NCBI RefSeq assembly: GCF_037482845.1
Contig: NZ_JBBHJW010000011.1
Location: forward strand, 62,001 to 126,000
Direction: 5' to 3'
Length of the DNA: 64,000 nt
Origin: Paucibacter_B soli
Lineage (GTDB): Bacteria; Pseudomonadota; Gammaproteobacteria; Burkholderiales; Burkholderiaceae_C
Below the pieces are notes generated by a model, which was not told the DNA's origin, did not search any database, and saw only the letters and a list, made by a program, of their open reading frames with translations. Positions within the stretch are counted from its first letter, which is position 1. Each line of letters opens with the position of its first letter. A program made the position numbers and the translations under genes. Positions 15,656 to 24,535 of the stretch are shown in pieces.

Positions 15656-16225
15656 ATGAAACTCATCAGCCTCAACACCGGCCACGCCGCGCCCATGGAG
15701 ATCGAGGGCCGCAACGTGCTGACAGGTATCCGCAAAGCGCCGCGTCCAGGCGCCGTGGCGGTGTCGAGCCTTGGCCTGGAGGGCGACGAGCAGGCCGACC
15801 CCAGCGTGCATGGCGGCCTCTCCAAGGCCGTCTATGCCTACCCCAGCGAGCATTACGAGTTCTGGCAGACGGTGCGCGCCCAGGCCCAGGCGGCCGCCTG
15901 GGGTCAGGTATTGCCGCCCGGCTCGCTGGGCGAGAACCTCACCCTCGGCGGCCTGCTAGAGAAGGATGCCTTCGTCGGCGACACCCTGCGCTTTGCCGGC
16001 GGCGTCGAGCTGCTGGTGAGCGAACCGCGCTTTCCCTGCTTCAAGTTCAACGCGGTGATGGGCTTCAACAAGGCCGCCAAGCTGATGGCGCAAAGCCGCT
16101 GGTGCGGCTTCTACCTGGCGGTGAAGACGCCCGGCACCCTGGCCGCCGGCGAGGCTTTCGAGCTGCTGCCGGGGCCGCGCGAGCTGTCCATCCCCGAGCT
16201 GTTCGGCGCCAGGATGAAGGGCTAA
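15656..16225 (+). CDS. MOSC-domain protein, YiiM-like
   Basis: The 189 residues hold a MOSC (molybdenum cofactor sulfurase C-terminal) domain with 'GDEQADPSVHGGLSKAVYAY', 'GENLTLGGL' and the conserved cysteine in 'EPRFPCFKFNAVMG'. E. coli YiiM reduces N-hydroxylated bases through a molybdenum cofactor; a comparable reductive detoxification role is plausible. It is last in the GST-led run. The stop overlaps the convergent pepP stop by 4 bp. Confidence 0.88.
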   Translation: MKLISLNTGHAAPMEIEGRNVLTGIRKAPRPGAVAVSSLGLEGDEQADPSVHGGLSKAVYAYPSEHYEFWQTVRAQAQAAAWGQVLPPGSLGENLTLGGLLEKDAFVGDTLRFAGGVELLVSEPRFPCFKFNAVMGFNKAAKLMAQSRWCGFYLAVKTPGTLAAGEAFELLPGPRELSIPELFGARMKG

Positions 16226-17556
16226 TCGCGCAAGGCTTCGATATCGGCGATGCGCCTGGGTACCTGGCCCGTCAGCAGTTCCGGGCCCGCGGCGGTGACG
16301 AGCACATCGTCCTCGATGCGCACGCCGACGTGCCAGTAGCGCTCGGGGATGTCCTCGGCCGGGCTGATGTAGATGCCCGGCTCGGCCGTCAGCACCATGC
16401 CGGCCTGGGCCGGGCGCCAAGCGCCATCGGGCAGGTGGTAGCGGCCGGCATCGTGCGTGTCCAGGCCCAGGTAATGGCCGGTGCCGCACATTAGAAAGCG
16501 CAGATAAGCCTTGCTCTCCAGCACGCCGTCCAGGCTACCCTGCAGCAGGCCCAGGTCCAGCAGGCCCTGGCTGACGCCGCGCACATGGGTCTGGTGCAGG
16601 CGCTCCAGCGATTCGCCCACGCGCAGCGTGGCAATGCCCGCATCGAGCGCGCCCAGCACGACCTCGTAGAGCTCGCGCTGCAGGCCGTTGAAGCGTCGCC
16701 CTATGGGCAGAGTACGCGTAATGTCGGCGTTATAGCCCTGGAAGTCGCAGCCGGCATCGATCAGCAGCAGCTCGCCATCGTTGAGCCGCATCTTGTTCTC
16801 GACGTAATGCAGGATGCAGGCGTTGGCGCCGCCGGCCACGATGGGGTTGTAGGCCGGCCCGCGCGCGCCGCGGCGCCGGTACTCATGCAATAGCTCGGCC
16901 TCCACCTCGTACTCGTACTGGCCCGGCCGAGCAAAGCGCATCGCGCGCGTCATCGCCGCACCTGATATCTGCGCGGCCTCGTGCATGAGGGCGATCTCGG
17001 CCTCGTCCTTGATCACGCGCATCTCGTGCAGCAGCGCGCGCGGGTCGTGCAGGGCGATGGGAAAGACGCTGCCCTGGCGGATCGCGCGCGCGCCGCGCGG
17101 GGTGTTGAGCGCGGCGAAGATGCGCTGATCGCGGCCCGCGTCCACGCCGAAGGGATAGTGCAGGCTGCGCTGGCCCTTCAGCAGCTCGGGCAGGCGCTGC
17201 TCCAGCTCGGCGATCGGGTAGGCCTCGTCCAGGCCCAGGGCGTCGGCCGCGGCGGCGGGTCCGAGGCGGCGGCCATTCCATTGCTCCAGCGCCGCGTCGC
17301 GCGGCCGGCAGAACAGGATGCTGCGCGGCTTGGCGCCACCGATCAGCAGCAGCAGCGACTCGGGCTCCTCGAAGCCGCTGAGGTAGTAGAAGTCGCTGTC
17401 GGGCCGCCAGGCCTCGTAGCCATAGCGCCAGCCGTGGTAGCGGCTGGCATCGTCCTCACGTTGCGGCAGATGGCTGTTGGGCAGCAGCAGCGCGGCATCG
17501 CCGATCGCGGCGAACACGCGCGCACGCCGCGCCGCCAGGGCTTGAAGCTGGTTCAC
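16222..17556 (-). CDS. pepP: Xaa-Pro aminopeptidase P
   Basis: This dimanganese peptidase removes an N-terminal residue linked to proline. The 444-residue protein shows the pita-bread metal ligands: Asp in 'LIDAGCDFQGYNADITRTL' (two), His in 'GTGHYLGLDTHDAG', Glu in 'LTAEPGIYI' and Glu in 'VRIEDDVLVT'. The frame is open far upstream, but GTG at 17556 gives the E. coli-like N-terminus and length (441). Its neighbour 48 bp upstream is the OYE reductase. In gammaproteobacteria pepP often sits beside a UPF0149 gene; here they are 15 kb apart. Confidence 0.92.
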   Translation of the reverse strand: MNQLQALAARRARVFAAIGDAALLLPNSHLPQREDDASRYHGWRYGYEAWRPDSDFYYLSGFEEPESLLLLIGGAKPRSILFCRPRDAALEQWNGRRLGPAAAADALGLDEAYPIAELEQRLPELLKGQRSLHYPFGVDAGRDQRIFAALNTPRGARAIRQGSVFPIALHDPRALLHEMRVIKDEAEIALMHEAAQISGAAMTRAMRFARPGQYEYEVEAELLHEYRRRGARGPAYNPIVAGGANACILHYVENKMRLNDGELLLIDAGCDFQGYNADITRTLPIGRRFNGLQRELYEVVLGALDAGIATLRVGESLERLHQTHVRGVSQGLLDLGLLQGSLDGVLESKAYLRFLMCGTGHYLGLDTHDAGRYHLPDGAWRPAQAGMVLTAEPGIYISPAEDIPERYWHVGVRIEDDVLVTAAGPELLTGQVPRRIADIEALRD

Positions 17557-17603
17557 AAGCAGGCTTTCGATGTAAATATATCTAAAGCATACTTGAAACC
17601 AGA

Positions 17604-18680
17604 TCAGGCCGCGAGACTGGGATAGTCCGTGTAGCCCTGTGCATCGCCACCGTACAGCGTGGCGCGGTCCAGCGGCTGCAGCGGCGCGTTCAGACGCAGG
17701 CGGCGCACCAGGTCCGGGTTGGAGATGAAGTCGCGGCCAAAGGACACCAGGTCGGCCCGGCCCTCGGCCACGGCCTTCAGCGCCATCTCGCGGCTGTAGC
17801 CGTTGTTGACCATCCAGGGCCCGCCGAAGCGCGCGCGCATGGCCTGGTAGTCGAAGGGCGCAATGTCGCGCGCGCCGCCGGTCTGGCCCTCGATGATGTG
17901 CAGGAAGGCCAGCTTGAGCGGCGCCAGCTGCTCGGCCAGATGGTTGAACAGGGCCTGCGGATCGCTGTCCTGGCCGGCATCGTTGACCGGGGTCACCGGG
18001 CTCAGGCGCAGGCCGCTGCGCCCCGCGCCTATGGCCTGGGCGATCGCCGCCATCACCTCCACCGTGAGGCGTGCGCGGTTGGCGATGCTGCCGCCGTAGG
18101 CATCCTGGCGGTCGTTGATGCTGTCGCGCATGAACTGGTCGAGCAGATAGCCGTTCGCGCCATGCACCTCCACCGCATCGAAGCCCGCCTCCATGGCGCA
18201 GCGCGCGCCATGCACAAAGGCCGCGATGATGGCGGGCACCTCGTCGGCACCGAGCGCGCGCGGCGCCGAGATCGGCACAAAGCCCTCGGCGGTGAAGGTC
18301 TTGCCCTGCGCCGGGCGCGCCGTGGACGAGACCGGCGCGCGCCCCTCGGGCTGGAACACCACATGCGAGATGCGGCCCACATGCCAGAGCTGGGCGGCGA
18401 TCTTGCCGCCCGCGCCATGCACCGCATCGGTGACCTTGCGCCAGGCGGCGATTTGCGCGGGCGTGTGGATGCCGGGGGTGTCCAGATAGCCCTGGCCCTC
18501 GGGGCAGATCTGGGTACCCTCGCTGATGATCAGGCCGGCGCTGGCGCGCTGGCGGTAATACTCCACCGCCAGCTCGCCGGGCACCAGGCCCTTGGAACGG
18601 CTGCGCGTCAGCGGCGCCATGACGATGCGGTTGGCGAGGGCGAGGTCGCCGATCTGGATGGGGTCGAACAAGCTGGGCAT
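17604..18680 (-). CDS. nemA: Alkene reductase of the old yellow enzyme family
   Basis: This FMN-dependent NADPH reductase acts on activated alkenes and nitro compounds (N-ethylmaleimide reductase/xenobiotic reductase type). It is a 358-residue TIM barrel: 'MAPLTRSRS' near the N-terminus, 'AAQLWHVGRIS', the substrate-binding His/Asn pair in 'EVHGANGYLLDQFMRD', 'DAYGGSIANRAR', and 'DLVSFGRDFISNPDL'. Together with the GST, nitronate monooxygenase and MOSC genes nearby it makes the region rich in electrophile and nitro-compound chemistry. Confidence 0.92.
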   Translation of the reverse strand: MPSLFDPIQIGDLALANRIVMAPLTRSRSKGLVPGELAVEYYRQRASAGLIISEGTQICPEGQGYLDTPGIHTPAQIAAWRKVTDAVHGAGGKIAAQLWHVGRISHVVFQPEGRAPVSSTARPAQGKTFTAEGFVPISAPRALGADEVPAIIAAFVHGARCAMEAGFDAVEVHGANGYLLDQFMRDSINDRQDAYGGSIANRARLTVEVMAAIAQAIGAGRSGLRLSPVTPVNDAGQDSDPQALFNHLAEQLAPLKLAFLHIIEGQTGGARDIAPFDYQAMRARFGGPWMVNNGYSREMALKAVAEGRADLVSFGRDFISNPDLVRRLRLNAPLQPLDRATLYGGDAQGYTDYPSLAA

Positions 18681-18825
18681 GGCGGGATCCTGAACTAGAT
18701 GACCGCAAGCCTAAACAATCTGGCCGCGCAGCGCCGCCACGCGCGTGACAGCCGCCCACGATTTATTGCCTTGGCTTGCGCGCCGGCAAACTTTGCCGCC
18801 AGCCGCTAGACTCGCGCGCACGCCC

Positions 18826-19944
18826 ATGCTGACCCGCCGCCATCTGCTCAGCGCCCTGGCGCTCTGCCCGCCCGCGCTGCCCGCCCGCGCCAACGCGCGC
18901 GTGCTGCGCGTCGGGCCTGCCGAGCGCATCCGCAGCCTGGCCGAGGCTGCCAGCCTGGCGCGCGACGGCGATCGCATCGAGGTGCAGGCCGGCGACTATG
19001 TGGGCGATGTGGCCGCCTGGGAGCGCGACGGCCTGCAACTGGTGGCCGTGGGTGGCCGGGTGCGCCTGCTGGCCAACGGCGCGCATGCGCGCGGCAAGGG
19101 CATCTTCGTCGTCAGCGGCGAGGGCGTGCAGATCAGCGGCTTCGACTTCATCGGCGCCCGCGTGCCCGACACCAACGGCGCAGGTATCCGCTTCGAGCAT
19201 GGCTCGCTGACGGTGCGCGACTGCCTGTTCACGCGCTGCGAGACCGGCCTGCTGAGCAACAACGACCCCGCCGCTCGGCTCACGCTGGAGGCTTGCGAGT
19301 TCTCGCATGGCCATCGCGAGGGGCGCTTCAGCCACCTGCTCTACGTCGGCAGCATCGCCAGCCTGAGCGTCAGCGCCTGCTACTTCCACCATGGCGAGCT
19401 GGGTCATCTGCTGAAGAGCCGCGCGGCACGCAACCTGGTGCGCTACAACCGGCTCAGCGACGAGGCGGGCGGCAGCGCCAGCTATGAGCTTGAGTTTCCG
19501 AACGGCGGCCAGGCCCTGGTGCTGGGCAATCTGATCGAGCAGAGCCCGGCGACCGACAACCCGCTGATGATCTCCTTCGGCGCCGAGGGCTACCGTGGCT
19601 CCGCGCAAGCACTGACCCTGGTGCACAACACCCTGGTCAACCGGCGCCCCGGCAACACCGCCCTGCTGCGGGTCGCGCGCGGCGCGGTGGTGGTGGGCCT
19701 GCACAACAACCTCATCGCCGGCCCGGGCCAGCTGCCCGCCGAGGCGGGCTGGCAGCTGGGCCCGAACCCGCGGCTGGGCCTCGCGGACCTGCAGGGCTAT
19801 GCCCTGCCGCCGGCATCGCCGCTGCGCGGCACGGCGGGCCCGCTGCCGCCCGATTGGCGGCCCACGCATCAATACCTGCACCCCTGCCGGACCGAGGCCC
19901 TGAGCGGCCCGGCGCGCGATCCCGGCGCCCTTCAGCAGGGCTGA
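18826..19944 (+). CDS. Exported right-handed beta-helix protein
   Basis: The 372-residue protein starts MLTRRHLLSALALCPPALPARA, a signal peptide with a Tat-like 'TRRHLL' and no full twin-arginine consensus. The rest reads as a parallel beta-helix: short repeating strands with 'GVQISGFDFIGARVPDTNGA', 'LTVRDCLFTRCETGLLSNND' and 'LTLVHNTLVNR', typical of pectate-lyase-like folds and carbohydrate-associated proteins. No catalytic set is recognised. It is 18 bp upstream of rlmJ. Confidence 0.8.
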   Translation: MLTRRHLLSALALCPPALPARANARVLRVGPAERIRSLAEAASLARDGDRIEVQAGDYVGDVAAWERDGLQLVAVGGRVRLLANGAHARGKGIFVVSGEGVQISGFDFIGARVPDTNGAGIRFEHGSLTVRDCLFTRCETGLLSNNDPAARLTLEACEFSHGHREGRFSHLLYVGSIASLSVSACYFHHGELGHLLKSRAARNLVRYNRLSDEAGGSASYELEFPNGGQALVLGNLIEQSPATDNPLMISFGAEGYRGSAQALTLVHNTLVNRRPGNTALLRVARGAVVVGLHNNLIAGPGQLPAEAGWQLGPNPRLGLADLQGYALPPASPLRGTAGPLPPDWRPTHQYLHPCRTEALSGPARDPGALQQG

Positions 19945-19961
19945 GGCGCTACAGTCCGCAC

Positions 19962-20816
19962 ATGCTTGCTTACCGACACGCCTTCCACGCCGGCAACCAT
20001 GCCGACGTTCTCAAACACCTGGTACTCACGCAGGTGCTGCGCTACATGGGCGAAAAGGAAAAGCCTTACACCCTGGTGGACACCCACGCCGGCGCCGGCG
20101 GCTACTCCATCGAAGGCCGCTATGCCCAGAAGAAGGGCGAGTACAGCACCGGCATCGCCCGCCTGTACGACGCCAAGGACCTGCCGGCGCCGCTGGCCAA
20201 CTACGTGGAGCTGGTACGCCAGTTCAACACCGACGGCCAGCTGCGCCAGTACCCCGGCTCGCCCGCGATCGCCAATCTGCTGATGCGCGAGCAGGACCGG
20301 CTGCGCTGCTACGAGCTGCACCCCACCGATTTCCGCATCCTCGACACCTACCTCTCCACCCGGCCCAACACCCAGGTGAGCGACAAGGACGGCTTTGCCT
20401 CGCTCAAGGGCGAACTGCCACCGCCCTCGCGCCGCGGCGTGGTGCTGATGGACCCGCCCTACGAGATCAAGACCGATTACGCCAAGGTGCTGGCCGCGCT
20501 GCGCGAGGGCCTGCAGCGTTTCCCGGACTGCGTGTTCATGATCTGGTATCCGCAGCTCGCGCTGCTGGAATCGACCCAGCTGGCGCAGCGCCTCAAGGCC
20601 TCGGCCGATGCCGCCGCCAAGAAGGGCTGGCTGCATGTGCGCCTGACGGTGGACCAGCCCGACGAGCGCGGCTTCGGCATGCTGGGCAGCGGCATGTTCA
20701 TCGCCAACCCGCCCTTCACCCTGCACGACGATCTGCAGGCCTGCCTGCCCTATCTGGTGGAGAAGCTGGGCCAGTACGACGGCGCCAACTTCGTCTTGGA
20801 GCAGCGCGCCGTCTGA
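19962..20816 (+). CDS. rlmJ: 23S rRNA (adenine-2030-N6)-methyltransferase
   Basis: RlmJ methylates A2030 of 23S rRNA using SAM. The 284 residues match throughout: 'MLAYRHAFHAGNHADVLKH' start, SAM-binding 'VDTHAGAGGY', catalytic 'LMDPPYEIK' and 'FGMLGSGMFIANPPF' near the end. The ATG at 19962 coincides with the conserved N-terminus; the open frame further upstream overlaps the beta-helix gene and is discarded. Confidence 0.95.
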   Translation: MLAYRHAFHAGNHADVLKHLVLTQVLRYMGEKEKPYTLVDTHAGAGGYSIEGRYAQKKGEYSTGIARLYDAKDLPAPLANYVELVRQFNTDGQLRQYPGSPAIANLLMREQDRLRCYELHPTDFRILDTYLSTRPNTQVSDKDGFASLKGELPPPSRRGVVLMDPPYEIKTDYAKVLAALREGLQRFPDCVFMIWYPQLALLESTQLAQRLKASADAAAKKGWLHVRLTVDQPDERGFGMLGSGMFIANPPFTLHDDLQACLPYLVEKLGQYDGANFVLEQRAV

Positions 20817-20830
20817 GTCAGCCAGGACCC

Positions 20831-21988
20831 ATGAACGATGCACTCCGCCACGGCCCCCTCACCGGCCTGAAAGTCCTCGAACTCGGGCAGCTCATCGCCG
20901 GCCCTTTTGCCGGCAAGACCCTGGGCGACTTCGGCGCCGAGGTCATCAAGGTCGAGCCCCCTGGCACGGGCGACCCGCTGCGCCAATGGCGCCTGCTGCA
21001 TGAAGGAGTGAGCGTCTGGTGGCAGGTGCAGAGCCGCAACAAGCAAAGCATCACCCTGGACCTGCGCCAGGAGGCCGACCGTGCCATCGCGCGCCGCCTG
21101 GCCGCCGAGGCCGATGTGCTGATCGAGAACTTCCGCCCCGGCCTGATGGAGGACTGGGGCATGGACTACGCCACGCTGAGCGCCGCCAACCCGCGCCTGA
21201 TCATGCTGCGCATCAGCGGCTACGGCCAGACCGGCCCCTACCGCGACCTGCCCGGCTTTGCCGTGGTGGCCGAGGCCATGGGCGGGCTGCGCCATCTGAT
21301 GGGCGAGCCCGGCCGGCCGCCGGTGCGCGCCGGCGTGAGCCTGGGCGACACGCTGGCGGCCCTGCACGGCGTGATCGGCGTGCTCCTGGCCCTGCAGGCG
21401 CGCGCACACACCGGGCGCGGCCAGGAGATCGATGTGGCGCTCTACGAGGCGGTGTTCAACTGCATGGAATCGCTGCTGCCCGAGTACAGCGCCTTTGGCG
21501 CGGTGCGCGAGCCCGCCGGCTCGGCCCTGCCCGGCATCGCGCCCAGCAATGCCTACCGCTGCGCCGACGGCCAGGTGGTGATAGGCGGCAACGGCGATTC
21601 GATCTTCAAGCGCCTGATGACGGCGATAGGCCGTGACGACCTGGGGCAAGACCCGACCCTGGCCGGCAACGCCGGCCGCGCCGCGCGCGTCGACGAGCTG
21701 GACGCCGCCATTACCGCCTGGACCGTGCAGCGCCCGGTGGCCGAGGTGGTGGCTTTGCTGCAGGCCGCGCGCGTGCCGGTGGGGCGCATCTACACGGCCC
21801 GCGACATCGCCGAAGACCCGCATTACCGCGCCCGCCAGATGATCGAGACCATCAGCACCGCCAGCGGCCTGACGCTGGAGGTGCCCGGCATCTGCCCCAA
21901 GCTCAGCGACACCCCCGGGTCGATACGCAGCCTGGCACCCGCCCTGGGTGAGCACAATGCGGAGCTGCGCGACCCCTTGCGCAGCTAA
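20831..21988 (+). CDS. Class III CoA-transferase (CaiB/BaiF family)
   Basis: The 385-residue protein has the family N-terminus 'LKVLELGQLIAGPFAGKTLG', 'VIKVEPPGTGDP', the CoA-binding 'SRNKQSITLDLR', the catalytic Asp in 'GVSLGDTLAALHGVIG' and 'GRGQEIDVALYEAV'. It transfers CoA between organic acids such as formate, oxalate, succinate or carnitine; the substrate cannot be chosen from sequence. It starts 14 bp after rlmJ. Confidence 0.92.
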   Translation: MNDALRHGPLTGLKVLELGQLIAGPFAGKTLGDFGAEVIKVEPPGTGDPLRQWRLLHEGVSVWWQVQSRNKQSITLDLRQEADRAIARRLAAEADVLIENFRPGLMEDWGMDYATLSAANPRLIMLRISGYGQTGPYRDLPGFAVVAEAMGGLRHLMGEPGRPPVRAGVSLGDTLAALHGVIGVLLALQARAHTGRGQEIDVALYEAVFNCMESLLPEYSAFGAVREPAGSALPGIAPSNAYRCADGQVVIGGNGDSIFKRLMTAIGRDDLGQDPTLAGNAGRAARVDELDAAITAWTVQRPVAEVVALLQAARVPVGRIYTARDIAEDPHYRARQMIETISTASGLTLEVPGICPKLSDTPGSIRSLAPALGEHNAELRDPLRS

Positions 21989-22011
21989 GAAAAGACTCCC
22001 CACCCCGGCCA

Positions 22012-22680
22012 ATGCCTCCCAGCCCCGCCGCCCTCGCCCGCATCCTGCCCTTCGCCGCTTTCATGGCCCTCTTGGGCCTGCGGGGCATGCTGCCGGAGCT
22101 GCCGGGCCTGGACCCGCGCTGGATCTACAGCCTCAACCTGCTGATCGTCGGCGGCCTGCTGGCCTGGTACTGGCGCGAATACGGCGAGCTCTACCGCCAG
22201 AACCTGCCCACGGCGCGCGAGGCCGGCTTCAGTGCCGCCATCGGCCTGGTGGTGTTTGCGCTCTGGATCGAGCTGGACGCGCCCTGGATGCAGCTCACCA
22301 GCCCCACCGCCACCTTTTTCCCCGTGGACGCCGGCGGCGCGCTGATCTGGCCCCTGGTGCTGGTGCGCTGGCTGGGCGCGGCCCTGCTGGTGCCGGTGAT
22401 GGAAGAGCTGTTCTGGCGCAGTTGGCTGATGCGCTGGCTGGAAAGCCCGCAGTTCGAGGCGGTGGCGCCGCAGCGCGTCGGGCTCAAGGCCATCGCCCTT
22501 TCCACCTTCGTCTTCATGCTGGCGCACACCTTGTGGCTGGCGGCCGTCATCGCCGGCATCGCCTATGCCCTGCTCTATGTGCGCACCGGCAAGCTCTGGT
22601 GCGCGGTGCTGGCGCATGCGGTCACGAACGGGGCGCTGGGGATCTGGGTGGTGCAGACGCGGCAATGGCAGTTCTGGTGA
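22012..22680 (+). CDS. CAAX-protease-related membrane protein (CPBP family)
   Basis: This 222-residue polytopic membrane protein carries the intramembrane metalloprotease signature 'EELFWRSWLMRW' (E-E-x-x-x-R), the second motif 'FVFMLAHTLW' (F-x-x-x-H) and a third His in 'LAHAVTN'. It resembles the CAAX-protease-related group often found in genomes that have exosortase/PEP-CTERM sorting. No exosortase lies in this window, so that link is from family knowledge only. Its 3' end overlaps the convergent XRE regulator by 59 bp. Confidence 0.85.
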   Translation: MPPSPAALARILPFAAFMALLGLRGMLPELPGLDPRWIYSLNLLIVGGLLAWYWREYGELYRQNLPTAREAGFSAAIGLVVFALWIELDAPWMQLTSPTATFFPVDAGGALIWPLVLVRWLGAALLVPVMEELFWRSWLMRWLESPQFEAVAPQRVGLKAIALSTFVFMLAHTLWLAAVIAGIAYALLYVRTGKLWCAVLAHAVTNGALGIWVVQTRQWQFW

Positions 22681-23428
22681 TGGCGCGCTGGCGCTGCAGA
22701 TGCCGGAAATGCTCGAACAGCCAGCTGCGCATGCCCAGCACCAGGCTGTAGGGGCGCTTCTCGGCCTCGGGCAGCTTCTGGTCGAGCAGATGCTGACGCG
22801 CAAAGTCATCGGCCACGCGCTGCAGCCGCTGTAGCAGCTCGCGCGCCGCGCCATGGCCGAGCTGGCCATGCACCAGGGTCAGCAGCTCGGCCTCGCCGTC
22901 AAAGCCGCCTGAGAAGAAGTCCGGCGCCACCTGATCGCGAAAGAAGCTCATCACCGGGCCATGGGGCCGCCAGCGAAAGGTCTTGGCGACCTGCAGCTTG
23001 TACCGATTCAAGGGCCTGAGTTCGATGATGCCCAGGCGGTCGAGCTGGGCCAGGCAGCGCGTCAGCTCGGCCTCGCTGAGCCGATAGCTGGCCAATACCT
23101 GCTCGGCGCTCCACTGGCTGAGGCAGCAGATCGCCGCCAGCAGCAGCTTGGCATCGGCCACCACCGCACGCTCCTGCGCCAGGCTGAGTTCAAGCAGCTG
23201 CGGCCGGCGCTGCGCCAGGCGCCCGGCGAGTTCGGCGAAGTCGGTCTTGAGCACGCGGCAGACCTCGTCCAGGCGCGACAGCGGCATCTCGCCGCCGGCG
23301 GCGAACATGCGCTTGACGCTGGACTCCGAGAGTTTCAGCTCGACGGCCAGCGCGGCATAGCTGATGCCGGCCTGCTTGAGTTCGGCTTTGATGAGGTCGA
23401 CAAGTGCGGACGTGCTGCTGCTGCTCAT
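22622..23428 (-). CDS. XRE-family HTH regulator with C-terminal domain
   Basis: This is a 268-residue protein with a Cro/CI-type HTH at about 18-60 ('ISYAALAVELKLSESSVKRM'), followed by a helical region of unknown fold. ATG at 23428 is preferred to 23446; the longer open frame upstream crosses the divergent intergenic region and is not coding. It is divergent from yiaAB across 219 bp. The operon of membrane and envelope genes there is its most likely target (inference). Confidence 0.85.
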   Translation of the reverse strand: MSSSSTSALVDLIKAELKQAGISYAALAVELKLSESSVKRMFAAGGEMPLSRLDEVCRVLKTDFAELAGRLAQRRPQLLELSLAQERAVVADAKLLLAAICCLSQWSAEQVLASYRLSEAELTRCLAQLDRLGIIELRPLNRYKLQVAKTFRWRPHGPVMSFFRDQVAPDFFSGGFDGEAELLTLVHGQLGHGAARELLQRLQRVADDFARQHLLDQKLPEAEKRPYSLVLGMRSWLFEHFRHLQRQRAITRTAIAASAPPRSPAPRS

Positions 23429-23647
23429 GCGCGCACGGTAGCGCATCTTGCTACCGGCGGGCGCGCCAGGCGCCACTTGAACGGGAAGATGCAGACGGCG
23501 CACCGTGCGAAGCGCAGCATGCAGGCGTGCATTCATCCACGCCGGCAGGCTGGTTCGCTCATTCAAACCCGACCGAGAGCAATTACCGAGGCCGGGCGCT
23601 CGAGATGGCCCGATGATCGCGCCATTCAAACTCAAGGAGGATACGAG

Positions 23648-24115
23648 ATGCACCCACAAATCAAAGTTCGCCGTGACAGCAATGCCTGGCGTTATCAGGT
23701 CTGGATCTCGTTCGGCATCAGCCTCTCGCTGTGCGCCATCGGCCTGTCCTGGCTGCCCGGCACCGACCTGGACCGGGCCTTCATGGTGATGGGTTATGTG
23801 TTCTGCCTCTCCACCGCCTTTGCACTCGCCAAGTTTGTGCGCGACAACCAGGAGCGCGTGGTGGACACGCCGATGTGGCAGCTGGTGGTCTGGGGCGGCT
23901 TTGTGCTGGCCATGTCGCTCACCGGCTGGGGCCTGTGGCGCATGGACATACAGCCGGTCTGGAAGGCCTACCTGCTGGTGTGCTGGCTCTATCTGATCTC
24001 GAATGTGTTCACCCTCGCCAAGATGCTGCGCGACGCCCATGAGGCCGATCTGCAGGAAGCGCGCCAACAAGGTCGGCGCGAGGCCCTGCACGAGCCCACT
24101 GAAGCAACAAGCTGA
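23648..24115 (+). CDS. YiaA/YiaB-domain inner membrane protein
   Basis: This 155-residue protein starts after an excellent AAGGAGG Shine-Dalgarno. It has two YiaAB two-helix units: 'YQVWISFGISLSLCAIGLSW' with 'AFMVMGYVFCLSTAFALAKF', then 'WQLVVWGGFVLAMSLTGW' with 'KAYLLVCWLYLISNVFTLAK'. Each unit is followed by a similar soluble stub ('VRDNQER', 'LRDAHEA'), so the protein looks internally duplicated. Four membrane helices are expected. Function is unknown. It is first gene of a three-gene operon. Confidence 0.88.
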   Translation: MHPQIKVRRDSNAWRYQVWISFGISLSLCAIGLSWLPGTDLDRAFMVMGYVFCLSTAFALAKFVRDNQERVVDTPMWQLVVWGGFVLAMSLTGWGLWRMDIQPVWKAYLLVCWLYLISNVFTLAKMLRDAHEADLQEARQQGRREALHEPTEATS

Positions 24116-24124
24116 GGAGCCGCC

Positions 24125-24535
24125 ATGAAACACGCCATGCTGCATGCCACCCTGCTCTGCCTGGCCCTGCTGGGCCCGGCGCGGGCCCAGTCCACGGCCT
24201 CCGAGGCCAGTGCCCTGTCGGCGATGCTGCCGGTGGCGGTGTCGGTGGCGGCCCCGGTGATGCTGCTCTCGACCGGCGTGGTGCTCAGCGTGGTGGCAGT
24301 GGAGGCCACGGCCACGGGCACGGTCTGGGTGCTGCAGCGTGCCTCGGACGGCGCCCGCATCAGCGTGCGCTTTGCCAGCCAGGCGCTGGCGGGCGCGGCC
24401 CTTTCGGTGGGCACGGTGCTGGCCGTGACCGTGATCAGCAGCGGTTATCTGCTCTCGGCGGCGGGTGAGGCGATTGCCTTCATTCCCAACGAGATCGGTG
24501 CCTCGCTGCTCTACAACGAGAAGCTGACGCGATGA
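24125..24535 (+). CDS. Small membrane protein with signal peptide, unknown family
   Basis: This 136-residue protein has a Sec signal (MKHAMLHATLLCLALLGPARA) and two later hydrophobic segments ('AVSVAAPVMLLSTGVVLSVV' and 'AALSVGTVLAVTVISSGYLL'), separated by a short polar stretch. GAGGAG precedes the start. Its stop overlaps the start of the DUF2145 gene (ATGA, 24532-24535), so the two are translationally coupled and probably work together at the inner membrane or periplasm. I do not recognise the family. Confidence 0.75.
   Translation: MKHAMLHATLLCLALLGPARAQSTASEASALSAMLPVAVSVAAPVMLLSTGVVLSVVAVEATATGTVWVLQRASDGARISVRFASQALAGAALSVGTVLAVTVISSGYLLSAAGEAIAFIPNEIGASLLYNEKLTR

Noticed and set aside
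17557..18759. N-terminal extension of pepP by about 400 codons
   Set aside because: The extension lies over the nemA-type reductase on the same strand in another frame. The PepP family begins at the GTG at 17556.
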